A stretch of 64,000 nucleotides of DNA from Promethearchaeota archaeon (GTDB taxonomy: Archaea; Asgardarchaeota; Lokiarchaeia; Sigyniarchaeales; SOKP01): assembly GCA_019057865.1 (NCBI GenBank), contig JAHLWP010000003.1, positions 1 to 64,000 on the forward strand. The letters run 5' to 3'. Positions 17,353 to 25,987 of the stretch are shown here, in pieces. The notes under the pieces were generated by a model. That model did no database searches. It was given only the letters and a program-made list of their open reading frames with translations, and was not told where the DNA came from. The stretch's first letter is position 1, and each line of letters opens with the position of its first letter. The translations under genes were made by a program, and so were the position numbers.

Positions 17353-17868
17353 GTGAGAAAAATGAGTATAGATTTCGAATTTCGAAAATTGGTAATGGAT
17401 TATCATCAGGGGTCTGATTTAATCAAATATTGTTATCAATGTAGCCGTTGTGCAGATAATTGCCCTGTTACAAAAGTCACAACTGATTTCTATGGAACTA
17501 CTGGTTACAATCCAAGAGCTAATATCCTAAAGGCATTATTAGGTTATAAGGATCTGATTTTTACAGAAGATGAACTGATTATTTGGGGTTGTACTGTATG
17601 TGATACATGTGATGAGGTATGTCCACAAGACATTGAGTTAACAGAGATATTTACACTCTTAAAGAATCAATCTATTGAACAAGGGAAGGGTCCAGAATTT
17701 ATATATTCCCAAGCAAAAGCGATATTTGATAGTGCTAAAGCAATCCCTTCACAATCTGCGATTGAGAGAAGAAGAGAACAAATGGGACTTCCAGCAGTCG
17801 CAGCACCAGATATAAATGAAGTTCAAACATTATTAAAAAATATTGGAGCAGCTAAAAAATTAAAATAA
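17353..17868 (+). CDS. hdrC: Heterodisulfide reductase subunit C-like ferredoxin protein
   Basis: 171 residues with two [4Fe-4S] ferredoxin motifs: Cys27, 30, 33, 37 (CYQCSRCADNC) and Cys80, 83, 86, 90 (CTVCDTCDEVC). HdrC carries electrons between HdrA and the HdrB site in heterodisulfide-reductase complexes. GTG 17353 is favoured as start because AAAGGAG ends about 5 bases before it; ATG 17362 is the alternative. It lies between vhuU and hdrB in one operon. HdrA is not in the window. Confidence 0.88.
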   Translation: MRKMSIDFEFRKLVMDYHQGSDLIKYCYQCSRCADNCPVTKVTTDFYGTTGYNPRANILKALLGYKDLIFTEDELIIWGCTVCDTCDEVCPQDIELTEIFTLLKNQSIEQGKGPEFIYSQAKAIFDSAKAIPSQSAIERRREQMGLPAVAAPDINEVQTLLKNIGAAKKLK

Positions 17869-17886
17869 TTCGAGGGTAAGATAAAA

Positions 17887-18759
17887 ATGACAGAATTTAA
17901 AATGTTTGAAGGATGTACGATTGGTAATAGAATTCCTTTTATAGAAGCAGCATCTAGAAAAGTTTTTGAAAAGGTCGGGATTGAAACTTCCCAAGCACCA
18001 TTTTCATGCTGCCCAGATCCTACTGGAATGAAGAGTTTTGATAACAATGCGTGGTTAACCATTGGTGCTATGAATTTATGTTTAGCTGAAGCAGAGGGAA
18101 AAGATATAATCTCATTATGTAACGGTTGCACCAATACTTTACGAGGTGTACAACATCAATTAAAACACGATTCTTTGAAAAAAGAAAAAGTTAATAAAGA
18201 ATTAGCCAAAATTGGTAAAGAATTTAAAGGTACAATTGATGTAAAGCACTTTGTAGATGTATTAAAAGAGCAGCTTGATAAAATCAAAGGTTCCATTACA
18301 AAACCATTAAATGGTTTAAAAGTTGCTTGTCATCCTGGGTGTCATTACATGCGACCAGCAGAGTGGATGGAATCTGATGATCCTATGAGACCAGAGACGT
18401 TAAAAAAGCTTGTGGCAGCAAGTGGAGCGACTGTTGTGGATTATGATGAGTTAGTTTTATGTTGTGGTTCTGCTGTGACAAATGCATATGAAGAACATGG
18501 CCTAGCAAATCTTAAAAATAAATTAGATAGTATAAAAAAGGCAGGAGCAGATATCATCTGTGTAAATTGTCCAGCTTGCTTTCAACAATTTGATACAAGA
18601 CAGCGTGATTTATCTAAGAAATATGAAACAGAGTACAATATACCAGTATTATACATAACAGAGCTATATGCTTTAGCTATGGGATATAGTGCTGATGAGA
18701 TTGGCTTAAAATTTCATAGAACCCGCTTGAAATCCATTTTAGAAAAATATGGTTTGTAA
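17887..18759 (+). CDS. hdrB: Heterodisulfide reductase subunit B-like protein
   Basis: 290 residues with two CCG domains, the signature that binds the unusual noncubane [4Fe-4S] clusters at the disulfide site of HdrB. The first is Cys10, Cys41-Cys42, Cys78 and Cys81 (CNGC); the second runs through CHPGC, LCCGSA and CVNCPAC. With Vhu and HdrC this suggests an Mvh/Vhu-Hdr type electron-bifurcating or confurcating complex, though the physiological disulfide in a non-methanogen is unknown. Last gene of the operon; T-rich terminator-like sequence follows. Confidence 0.9.
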   Translation: MTEFKMFEGCTIGNRIPFIEAASRKVFEKVGIETSQAPFSCCPDPTGMKSFDNNAWLTIGAMNLCLAEAEGKDIISLCNGCTNTLRGVQHQLKHDSLKKEKVNKELAKIGKEFKGTIDVKHFVDVLKEQLDKIKGSITKPLNGLKVACHPGCHYMRPAEWMESDDPMRPETLKKLVAASGATVVDYDELVLCCGSAVTNAYEEHGLANLKNKLDSIKKAGADIICVNCPACFQQFDTRQRDLSKKYETEYNIPVLYITELYALAMGYSADEIGLKFHRTRLKSILEKYGL

Positions 18760-18782
18760 TTTCTAAATTTATTAAATTTACT

Positions 18783-18806
18783 TTATTTTTTTTTATTTTA
18801 TTTTTC
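18783..18806 (+). terminator. T-rich terminator after the vhu-hdr operon
   Basis: Runs of T on the plus strand begin about 24 bases after the hdrB stop, as expected for archaeal oligo-T termination. A second T8 run is at about 18819-18826. Confidence 0.5.
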
Positions 18807-19113
18807 TTAGCGTAAAACTTTTTTTTAGGAATAATAGTAGATTTTTTTCGCAATTTATACAATAACTACTACTGGAAAACTATTTTCCAATTACAGAATA
18901 TTTAAATGAAATCCTATTACAAATTAACACATTGTATGAGAAATATAAACTTAATGGGTTAATTAACCTCTTTATAGTATTTGTTAAATCTTTTTATTTA
19001 TATTGTAAAACGTATGTAAAGTTTAAATAATACCGAATAAAATTATAAATAGTTTTTTCATTTTTTTCAATTAAAATAAGAATATAATAAAATAATGATT
19101 AGAAGATAAAAGC
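18807..19113. other. AT-rich intergenic region with one small hairpin
   Basis: The spacer between hdrB and the next gene holds a perfect GGAAAA/TTTTCC hairpin (18874-18879 with 18883-18888, 3-base loop) and otherwise featureless A/T sequence. I see no ORF or RNA gene. Confidence 0.4.
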
Positions 19114-19917
19114 ATGTCGTTATACAATTTAAAACGCGATCCCTCGTGGTTCTTTTCGTATATTGAGAATTATTATCATTTATTTTTGGACATAAAATTT
19201 GATAATAAAGTTGTTTCTAACGCAGTTATTAAATTTTCGATGGAATTGGGTTTACAGGGCTTTGAAGGATTGCTATTTTACATTTATAAGCCACATTCTA
19301 AAAAAATAAAGTTTGGTTTGGTTAAACATTCAATTGATCAAACGCACCATATTGAAAATTTGAACTATAATTTAAGTGAGAGTCCTACAAATTCACTAGA
19401 TTTAATTATAATTCCATTTGGATACTTTAAAGATGAATATAAGTTAACTTTATCTGTCCTATCTGAGAAATCAGAAGCAGGTTTTGAAGTATATGCTTGG
19501 TCACCGTCAAGCCTTTATAAACATGTGAAATCAGTGATTAGAATCGGCAATCAATATAATGAATTAATTCCTATTGCTGATTACAAGGGATATTATTTTC
19601 AAACAGATAGTGCTTTTAAAGGAAATGAAACTGGACGTCTTTTTGATCTGATAAATTTATTGGTAGAAATAGATAATAGTAAAGATGAATTTACTAATGA
19701 GCCAATAATTGAGCCAATGGATTCAGATATAAAAGCTCTAGTTAAAAAGAGTAATGAATTCTTATTTGAACTCTGTCAAACATCTGTTCCATTAGAAATA
19801 AAAAATTTACTACGAGAATTAAAAAGATTAAAATTTAATATAGATAGTTTATCAAAAGAAGAAATATTTAATTGGCTTGATGATTTAATTACCTTCTATT
19901 CAGAAAAACCTAAATAA
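19114..19917 (+). CDS. Hypothetical protein, soluble, 267 residues
   Basis: I do not recognise a family. The first two thirds have alternating hydrophobic strands; the last 60 residues are helical and rich in Leu, Lys and Glu. No signal peptide, membrane helix, zinc motif or nucleotide-binding loop is visible. It starts at ATG 19114 after a long AT-rich gap and is convergent with the membrane protein gene at 19939-20487. It is surrounded by hydrogenase genes but nothing in it suggests a role in them. Confidence 0.5.
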   Translation: MSLYNLKRDPSWFFSYIENYYHLFLDIKFDNKVVSNAVIKFSMELGLQGFEGLLFYIYKPHSKKIKFGLVKHSIDQTHHIENLNYNLSESPTNSLDLIIIPFGYFKDEYKLTLSVLSEKSEAGFEVYAWSPSSLYKHVKSVIRIGNQYNELIPIADYKGYYFQTDSAFKGNETGRLFDLINLLVEIDNSKDEFTNEPIIEPMDSDIKALVKKSNEFLFELCQTSVPLEIKNLLRELKRLKFNIDSLSKEEIFNWLDDLITFYSEKPK

Positions 19918-19938
19918 AACAAAATAAAGATCATTTAT

Positions 19939-20487
19939 TCACTTTTTCTTAACTTTTTTTATAAGTAGGATAATTAGTGCTAAAACCAAGAAAATAATCG
20001 CTGCTATTAAAAATCCAAACTTAAATGTGGCACTTAGAGAAGCAGTAAATGAATTAGTAGATGAAACGGATGTTGGTGTGTCTAACATTAAGAGTAAATT
20101 GATATTCTCTATTACATCAAATAATCCTGAAATTGTGCCTAATTGGGTCATAAATATCCCAAAATTTTGCAGTTTTCCATCTAATCTTCTTGAAACTAGT
20201 AGATTGAGACTAAAAGCAATAGATACGTATCCAATAATGAATATAAAATCCCAATATATTGTTAAAATTTGTTTATTTCTTCCATTAGGTCCCCACGCAA
20301 ACATGATTGCTTCAGCCCTTTCTGCAGTCCATGCAAATTCGAAATCTAGGATTCCATAATCATTCAAGGTTGCTTCAATTGGAATAAAAACTAAAAGATA
20401 AATTAGAATAACGATAACAACCCCAATAATAGTAGTTAATATCAATAATTTGTCCTTTGGAGTATTTTTTAATTTATTTAAGAACAC
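19939..20487 (-). CDS. Integral membrane protein, about four helices
   Basis: 182 residues. Hydrophobic segments at roughly 15-37, 82-103, 115-138 and 155-178 suggest four transmembrane helices, with a Lys-rich C-terminal end (LIKKVKKK) that should face the cytosol. An extracellular or luminal loop of about 40 residues follows helix 1. No family recognised; convergent with the preceding hypothetical gene. Confidence 0.5.
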   Translation of the reverse strand: MFLNKLKNTPKDKLLILTTIIGVVIVILIYLLVFIPIEATLNDYGILDFEFAWTAERAEAIMFAWGPNGRNKQILTIYWDFIFIIGYVSIAFSLNLLVSRRLDGKLQNFGIFMTQLGTISGLFDVIENINLLLMLDTPTSVSSTNSFTASLSATFKFGFLIAAIIFLVLALIILLIKKVKKK

Positions 20488-20657
20488 TATAAATCCCTCT
20501 TTATAATTATATATAATTTCTAAACTGAATAATAAATTATTATTGTTTTCATTTTATATTAAGATTAAAATCTTCACTTTTTACAGTAAATCAATAATTT
20601 TATTTTGTTTTAAATATTATAATTATAATATAACTTTAAATTCATTAGAAATTAATA

Positions 20658-20900
20658 ATGTGCCTTGCTATACCTGGAAAGATTGTAGAAATAAATGATA
20701 ATTGGGCTCTAGTTGATTTTGATGGCATTAAACAAAATGTAATAATAGCATTGATCCAAAATCCAGATGTAGGAAAGTATGTTATAGTTCATGCAGGGTA
20801 TGCAATTGAACAAATGGATGAGAAAGATGCTTTAGAAGCTATAGAGCAATGGAAAGAACTTGCTCAAGATCAGGATTTAAATCTTGAAGATATCTTATAG
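20658..20900 (+). CDS. hypC: [NiFe] hydrogenase maturation chaperone HypC
   Basis: 80 residues beginning MCLAIPGKIVEI. Cys2 after the initiator Met and the C-[LI]-[AG]-[IV]-P-x-[KR] signature are diagnostic of HypC/HypG, which works with HypD to load Fe(CN)2CO into the large subunit. An AT-rich TATA-like stretch lies about 30-45 bases upstream. Its 3' end overlaps the CooC-like gene by 6 bases tail to tail. Confidence 0.93.
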   Translation: MCLAIPGKIVEINDNWALVDFDGIKQNVIIALIQNPDVGKYVIVHAGYAIEQMDEKDALEAIEQWKELAQDQDLNLEDIL

Positions 20901-21698
20901 ATCAAACAAATCCTTTTTTAAATCTTTTAACTTTTTGAATAAAATTTTTATTGAGTCAATTGCTTTTGAATCTGGGTTAAATTCTAATGGTGAAATGCCA
21001 TTTAAATCTGCTTTACCTATATCTGAATCAAATGGAATCGATTGGTAAAGCGGGATTTCCCATTTTTGGACTCTCTTATTAATTATATCTAATTGAGATT
21101 GATCTAATACCTTATTAGCTACTAAAAAAATATTTATGATTCCTAATTTTTTTGATAATTCTATAATTTTTGAACAAAGATCTAATGATTTTTGAGATGG
21201 CTCAGAAACAACTAACATAACATCAATCCCCTTTGCAGTACCTCGTCCTAAGTGTTCTAAACCTGCTTCAAAATCGACGATAACAACTTCGTCCCTTTTA
21301 ACAAACAAATTATATAATAAAGTTCTAATTAAAGCATTTTCTGGGCATAGGCACCCAGTTGCAGGTTCTTCAATAGACCCAAGAACAAGTAATTGTAATC
21401 CGTCAGGTCCATTAACTTTAAACCTATCAGGAATATCAGAAACCTCTGGATTGATGTTATATACACCTGGACCAGCTCCTGATACTGACGTTCTCTCTTG
21501 AATCATTTCTTTCATTTCTGAGATAGGCACTATTTTTTTTTTCACATCTTGGTTAATTCCAAGTGTATAACTTAAATTCATGGCGGAATCATTATCAATA
21601 GCTAAAACTTTAAAGCCATCTTTAGCAAATAATCTTGCTAGAATTCCAGCAATTAAAGTTTTACCAACTCCGCCCTTTCCTGAGACAGCAATCTTCAT
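20895..21698 (-). CDS. cooC: CooC-like nickel-insertion ATPase (MinD/ParA family)
   Basis: 267 residues of the deviant Walker A P-loop family: GKGGVGKT at residues 7-14, DNDSAMNLSYTLG, and a later VDFEAGLEHLGRGT switch-like region. The GCLCPE motif carries the C-x-C pair with which CooC dimers bind Ni. CooC inserts nickel into carbon monoxide dehydrogenase; here the target may be CODH/ACS elsewhere in the genome, consistent with a Wood-Ljungdahl pathway. Tail-to-tail with hypC. Confidence 0.82.
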   Translation of the reverse strand: MKIAVSGKGGVGKTLIAGILARLFAKDGFKVLAIDNDSAMNLSYTLGINQDVKKKIVPISEMKEMIQERTSVSGAGPGVYNINPEVSDIPDRFKVNGPDGLQLLVLGSIEEPATGCLCPENALIRTLLYNLFVKRDEVVIVDFEAGLEHLGRGTAKGIDVMLVVSEPSQKSLDLCSKIIELSKKLGIINIFLVANKVLDQSQLDIINKRVQKWEIPLYQSIPFDSDIGKADLNGISPLEFNPDSKAIDSIKILFKKLKDLKKDLFDL

Positions 21699-21821
21699 GA
21701 TATTAGTTATTTTTTTAATGAAATTAAATGTTTAGGTTAGTTTTAATAAAATTATAGTTGTAATTATTTAAATTTAATAAGAAAATCTGGGATTTTATCA
21801 TAAAATTTATAAAAAATAACA

Positions 21822-21971
21822 ATGCCATCTGATATAAAAAGAGATGTTCAGGGGATAAAAGAAGAGCTATTAAAGGCTTTCAGAGAATATGTGAGAAAAG
21901 AAGTTAAAACTCAACTTGATGAGATCAAGAAGAAATATAAAAATGAGTTATTTCAGATGAGCTTTCTTTAA
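21822..21971 (+). CDS. Small charged helical protein, 49 residues
   Basis: ATG 21822 to TAA 21971. The translation (MPSDIKRDVQGIKEELLKAF... ending NELFQMSFL) is highly charged and would form one long amphipathic helix. Codon use looks coding rather than random. AATTTATAAAAAA upstream could be a TATA box. No known family; it could be a small antitoxin-like or adaptor peptide, but that is speculation. Confidence 0.45.
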   Translation: MPSDIKRDVQGIKEELLKAFREYVRKEVKTQLDEIKKKYKNELFQMSFL

Positions 21972-22120
21972 TTATTTGTATTTGCCCCCTCTAGCTTATA
22001 TCCTATAAGAGCAATTAACATGATTCTTTAAATCAAAAGAGCGAAGAAATATATATAACATCACACTTATATTATTTGAAAAACACATTTAAAAATACAT
22101 AAATATTATAACACAATAGT

Positions 22121-22133
22121 TTTTATATATATA
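22121..22133 (+). promoter_or_regulatory. TATA box for the 22155 gene
   Basis: TTTTATATATATA lies 22-34 bases before ATG 22155, so initiation about 25 bases downstream would give an almost leaderless transcript, common in archaea. Confidence 0.45.
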
Positions 22134-22154
22134 TTTGGAGATGATAATAATAAA

Positions 22155-22328
22155 ATGACAAATAAAAAAGATGTTGATATAATGAGTGGTGAATGGGTAA
22201 TACTGAAAGATGACGAGATCGTTGAACAAAATAAAGATCTTGGAGTCATATTTGAACTCGCTAAAAATTATAGTGATCACGAAATAACTATCTCTAAATT
22301 GCCTTCTGCAACTTATTGTTTTTATTAA
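22155..22328 (+). CDS. Small DUF5678-like protein, 57 residues
   Basis: ATG 22155 to TAA 22328. The core GEWVILKDDEIVEQNKDLG followed by a helix ending at ITISKLP has the pattern of small archaeal proteins annotated DUF5678 (W-V-x4-G-x-V...A..hyps..I..KVP). Such genes are commonly seen beside retropepsin-like genes, and here the next gene, 13 bases away, is one. A substrate, inhibitor or adaptor of that protease is possible. Family call is by eye. Confidence 0.55.
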   Translation: MTNKKDVDIMSGEWVILKDDEIVEQNKDLGVIFELAKNYSDHEITISKLPSATYCFY

Positions 22329-22341
22329 ATCCTTTATTCTT

Positions 22342-22827
22342 ATGAAGAAAATTAAATTTACTTTTCCTTATAAACCTCATCCTGCATTAAGAAAGAAAAA
22401 CATCCCAAAAAATCAAATACTACAGCTTTATCCCTTTGTACCTGTTAGATTTTATCATAAAGGTAAGAAAACCAATATAATTGAAGCCTTGCTTGACTCT
22501 GGAGCTGACGCAGTTCATATCAATAGTTCTATCGCCTCTTATCTTAATCTACCTAAAGGAAAGAAAAGTAAGCTTGGTGGGGCAGGGGGTACATATATTT
22601 CTTATGAAACTAAGATTGGTTTTGTTTTAGGTCGTGGGGGCAATTTTGTTGATTTTGGTTATGTGAAATGTTTCTATCCTCAAAACCAAGATGTGCCTAT
22701 TTTAATAGGAAGATGCCCCGTTTTTGAAGAATATCAAGTAATTTTTGAAGAATTTGAAGACTCTAAAAATATACATAAGAAAAAGTTTAAGCTAATACCA
22801 AAAGAAGATATTTTGAAAAATAAATAG
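22342..22827 (+). CDS. Retropepsin-like aspartic protease domain protein
   Basis: 161 residues. The DSGAD motif (after IIEALL) is the catalytic Asp-Ser/Thr-Gly of retropepsins, and the later VPILIGRCPVF matches the hydrophobic-hydrophobic-Gly element of the fold. Retropepsins act as homodimers with one Asp from each chain. A flexible glycine segment (GGAGGT) could be the flap. No signal peptide. Partner and target are unknown; the DUF5678-like gene just upstream is the best candidate partner. Confidence 0.72.
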   Translation: MKKIKFTFPYKPHPALRKKNIPKNQILQLYPFVPVRFYHKGKKTNIIEALLDSGADAVHINSSIASYLNLPKGKKSKLGGAGGTYISYETKIGFVLGRGGNFVDFGYVKCFYPQNQDVPILIGRCPVFEEYQVIFEEFEDSKNIHKKKFKLIPKEDILKNK

Positions 22828-22839
22828 ATTATTTCCTAA

Positions 22840-23181
22840 TTCAATTTCAGAGAGTATGAATTTAAAAAGCTCTTATTGTTAACCTTTTATGTGAGAAACG
22901 AAAAAGAATTTTGGAAGAAAAAGTTTTTTTTTGAAAATCCTATGAAAAGAGATCAAAATTCTGCTGTAAATATAATGGAAAGATTTCTTAAAAATAAAAA
23001 AGATTATGATTTCTTATTGCATAAACCCTCTTTGAATGAGGAATTCTATCTTAATAGATTGGGTTTGCGACGAAATACAGCCCTATCGTCACTTTATGTG
23101 GGAGATAATAGAGGACTCGTAGTGAATGGAAAAAAATCTATAAATCATAGAAAATTTTCCATAATTCAACAAGAAAATTAA
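22840..23181 (+). pseudogene. Remnant of a TnpB / IS605-OrfB-like transposon protein (C-terminal end)
   Basis: An open frame without ATG that starts right after a TAA. It contains KRDQNSAVNIMERFL, like the RuvC-III motif D-x-N-[AS]-[AS]-x-N-I of TnpB/OrfB nucleases, followed by a variable tail ending HRKFSIIQQEN. The upstream two thirds of a TnpB, including the other RuvC motifs and the zinc finger, are absent, so this is a decayed or truncated element. No IS200/605 ends are apparent beside it. Confidence 0.5.
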
Positions 23182-23253
23182 ATAATAATTCATGAGATAT
23201 TAAGTTCCTTAAGGAAATAAACTCTAAAAATAATTTCTTTAAAAGGTTGAAAG

Positions 23254-23976
23254 ATAATTAAAAGCAAATTATGTGAAAAGCATAACCTAGATTATAACTA
23301 TGTATGCCCTAAATGCGTTGAACCTTTTCTAAAAAGAACTCAATTTTTGAATTTAAATGAGATAAGGGAATATCAAAAAGTAAATGCGCTAAAAGTTAAT
23401 ACAAACGATATTATAGATGAAATGCGTACATTAGGATTTATGAAAATTAAAAATATTAAAGATAAAGCTTATTCTGGTTTAATATTATATGATTACAAGG
23501 AGAAAGTGATAATCAAATCTTATTTTAAAACGTATAAGCCTAAAATTAGTGAATATCTTCCTTCAATTTTATTTCTAACTCAAACAGATATTTTTTTAGA
23601 TTTAGTTGAAAATATTAAAGAAAAACCAGATTGCTATATTATTAATTCAAGTGGTCAAGTCCATCCATTCCTTTATGGAGCTGCCTGTGACTTAGGTTTA
23701 AGAATTAATACACCAGTTATAGGCTATACAAAAAAATTATTATTTGGAGTTTTAAAGATATATGAAGAAACATCAAACATTCATGGAATTTATTCTAATG
23801 ATCTTTTAATTGGCTATGCTATTCCTAAACCTAATTCAAAAAAATTTTATTATATTTCTATTGGGAATAACATTTCCCTCCCAACAGCACTTAAAATATT
23901 CTTAGAACTTGACTTAAGTGTAATTAATAAGTTGAATACAAAATTAAGCAATTACATTTTAAATAAAACAAAATAA
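23254..23976 (+). CDS. Endonuclease V-like protein lacking catalytic acids, with N-terminal zinc-ribbon-like extension
   Basis: The main part matches endonuclease V (nfi): SGQVHPFLYGAACDLGL corresponds to the D-G-x-G-x-x-H-P-R motif, TPVIGYTKKLL and YYISIGNNISLPTA are conserved in the family. But the metal-binding acids are lost: the conserved Asp of 'VDG' is replaced (INSSG), the Glu of 'FREG' is replaced (FLTQTD), and the first-strand Asp is absent. In-frame coding sequence runs upstream of TTG 23347 and contains C-x2-H...C-x2-C (LCEKH, then CPKC), a zinc-ribbon pattern; no ATG precedes it, and ATA 23254 after AAAAGG is the best initiator. A binder of inosine-containing nucleic acid rather than a nuclease is likely (inference). 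Confidence 0.62.
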   Translation: MIKSKLCEKHNLDYNYVCPKCVEPFLKRTQFLNLNEIREYQKVNALKVNTNDIIDEMRTLGFMKIKNIKDKAYSGLILYDYKEKVIIKSYFKTYKPKISEYLPSILFLTQTDIFLDLVENIKEKPDCYIINSSGQVHPFLYGAACDLGLRINTPVIGYTKKLLFGVLKIYEETSNIHGIYSNDLLIGYAIPKPNSKKFYYISIGNNISLPTALKIFLELDLSVINKLNTKLSNYILNKTK

Positions 23977-23995
23977 ATGAATTTTACTGAAGATC

Positions 23996-24259
23996 TTATG
24001 TATTTTCCTTTCTCATACACTGCATTTTCTTGGAAATTCTCATCATTTCATTAAAAATCCTATCATTTTCTTCTGGATCATTTGTTTTCAATAATCTTTC
24101 ATTAAGATCTCTTATTTCCAGCGTTAAATCAATAAATTCTTGTGGAGGTTTTAATTGATAGAAATATTTATTCTCTCCTTTATCATCTAATTCTATGTAT
24201 ACCCATTTTCTTTCTTCTTGAGACCAATTCCATCGATTGGGTGTGAGTTTTCTAGGCAT
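23996..24259 (-). CDS. Small charged hypothetical protein, 87 residues
   Basis: Not recognised. It has an aromatic N-terminal half (NRWNWSQEERKWVYIEL) and a charged helical C-terminal half likely to form a coiled coil. No membrane segment or zinc motif except two late cysteines. Convergent with the endonuclease V-like gene. Confidence 0.45.
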   Translation of the reverse strand: MPRKLTPNRWNWSQEERKWVYIELDDKGENKYFYQLKPPQEFIDLTLEIRDLNERLLKTNDPEENDRIFNEMMRISKKMQCMRKENT

Positions 24260-24428
24260 TATTTAAAGAATTAATAAATAGGTTATTACTTAAATTTAAT
24301 TTTCTTAATAATTGATTAACTCTGTTATAAATTATAATTTCTATAAGATTTTTTATAATTTTTTTATTTTCTAATATTAACAGATTAATACTTTTTAAAT
24401 TAATAAAAATAGGTCCCTTAAGGTATCA

Positions 24429-25628
24429 TTATGAAAATTCTTTTAAAGTTTTTTCAGCAAGTTCTCTAACATCAACATCGGTGTCTTTTGAGAGTTTTTC
24501 CAATAAAGTCTTTAGTTCCTCTCCCTTATCTTCGAATTTACGAATTGCTTTAATTAAATTATATCTAATTAACCAATCCTTATCATAAATTAACTTAAGG
24601 AATGCGTCATACACTTTTTTATCTTTTATTTCACTTAAAATTTCTATTACACTTATTTTAATCTCAATATTTTGATTCTTTAAATCCATGATAAGAAATT
24701 CTATTACTTTATCTTTATTTGTTTCATCTAAAAGTTTGTACATATTCATAAAGAGAGATTTTTGATATGATTTAGGAAAACTAGGAGGTACTTTTAATTG
24801 CTGGTAAGATTGAATAGATATACTCGAAGATTTTTTTTTCTTTAACTCTAATAAAGACTGATTTAATTTCTCATTTTCTTTTTGAAATTTTAATAATTCA
24901 TTTTTGATCTCTTCAATTTCTTTTGTACTATCAGCTATTTCTTTTTCTTTTGCTTGTAAATAATTAATCTTAGCTTTATACTCTTCTATTTCTGATATTA
25001 ATGTCTCGATTTCTTTATTTGCTAAATCTAGTTTTTCAGATTGGGCTTTTTCAATTGCTTCTTGAATTTGAGCTTTTAATACTTCAATTTGTACACGTAA
25101 TAATCCATTTTCTTCCATTAATTGAAAATTTAATTTTTTAGCTTCAATTAATTCTTGATTTTCATCTACTTGATGATCATAAGTTTGCTTTTTCTCAATT
25201 TGTTCTTTTAGAGATTGAATTTGAACTTGATTTTGTTCATTTTCTTCAGTTAATTGAACAATTATTTTTTTAGCATTAATTATTTCTTCATTTATTTCAG
25301 TTTGAGAATTCGGCTCTTTATAATTTTCTAATTGGGTTGTTAGTTCCTGAATTTGCTGATTTAGAGAGTTGATATCTTTATATCTCTTTACTAAATCCTG
25401 TTTTTGAGTCGTAATAGTGTCTTTTAACTCTTTAACATTCTCGGGTGTTTTTTCTTGAAATTCTAAAAGTTTACTTTTTTGATCTTCAATTAATATTTTT
25501 TGTTCTTTTATCGTAAAATTTAACCTATTAATTTCTTCTTTTAAATCATCTATTATTTGCTTGAACTCTGTTCGAGCTTTGTTTTCTTCTTCAACAGTAT
25601 CAATTAAATTCTTTATGTCTTTAGTCAT
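24429..25628 (-). CDS. Long coiled-coil protein with C-terminal HEAT-like repeats
   Basis: 399 residues. Residues about 5-275 are almost pure heptad coiled coil (Glu, Lys, Gln, Leu rich, several near repeats of the type EENELLQVQIQ.LK.QI). The last 120 residues have HEAT-like helical repeats (KVYDAFLKLIYDKDWLIRYN, then TDVDVRELAEKTL). No ATPase or transmembrane segment is seen. This looks like a structural scaffold or tether, resembling eukaryotic golgin or SMC arms only in general form. Confidence 0.6.
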   Translation of the reverse strand: MTKDIKNLIDTVEEENKARTEFKQIIDDLKEEINRLNFTIKEQKILIEDQKSKLLEFQEKTPENVKELKDTITTQKQDLVKRYKDINSLNQQIQELTTQLENYKEPNSQTEINEEIINAKKIIVQLTEENEQNQVQIQSLKEQIEKKQTYDHQVDENQELIEAKKLNFQLMEENGLLRVQIEVLKAQIQEAIEKAQSEKLDLANKEIETLISEIEEYKAKINYLQAKEKEIADSTKEIEEIKNELLKFQKENEKLNQSLLELKKKKSSSISIQSYQQLKVPPSFPKSYQKSLFMNMYKLLDETNKDKVIEFLIMDLKNQNIEIKISVIEILSEIKDKKVYDAFLKLIYDKDWLIRYNLIKAIRKFEDKGEELKTLLEKLSKDTDVDVRELAEKTLKEFS

Positions 25629-25987
25629 AGTTTTAACATCAATTATAAATAATTAATAATAGTTTTATATCAATTTATATATAATGAGTTGAATTCTAAT
25701 AACTCTTTACATATTTCAATAAATAAATTATAAATAAATATTTCTTAATTCCTCTTTTTTATATTAATTTTATATAGTTTATCCTTAAGAGATAATTCAC
25801 TTTTTGGTTAAGTTTCCAAAAGTGTCTTTTTTTGAACTACTCATATAGAAATCTTTAAAAAAGATATTAAAATATAATGATGGTGATTGGGATTATGATG
25901 ATGATGACGATTGGTGATTCTAATATATATAATACTTATATTTTATCAAAATAGAGTCCAAGTTAAAAAATAAAAAAATAATTTATG
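25629..25987. other. Intergenic region with a GAT-repeat tract
   Basis: 359 AT-rich bases. At 25877-25919 a GATGGTGATTGGGATTATGA-type tract reads as an Asp/Trp-rich peptide (DGDWDYDDDDDW then TGA) but has no start codon or SD. It looks like a repeat tract or the end of a lost acidic protein. Nothing else recognised. Confidence 0.4.

Noticed and set aside
23205..23216. TTCCTTAAGGAA palindrome before the EndoV-like gene as an operator
   Set aside because: It is a single 12-base palindrome in decayed sequence, with no promoter pattern around it.
25877..25919. Acidic Asp/Trp frame ending in TGA, considered as a selenoprotein
   Set aside because: No start codon, no SECIS-like fold after it, and the sequence is a simple GAT-type repeat.
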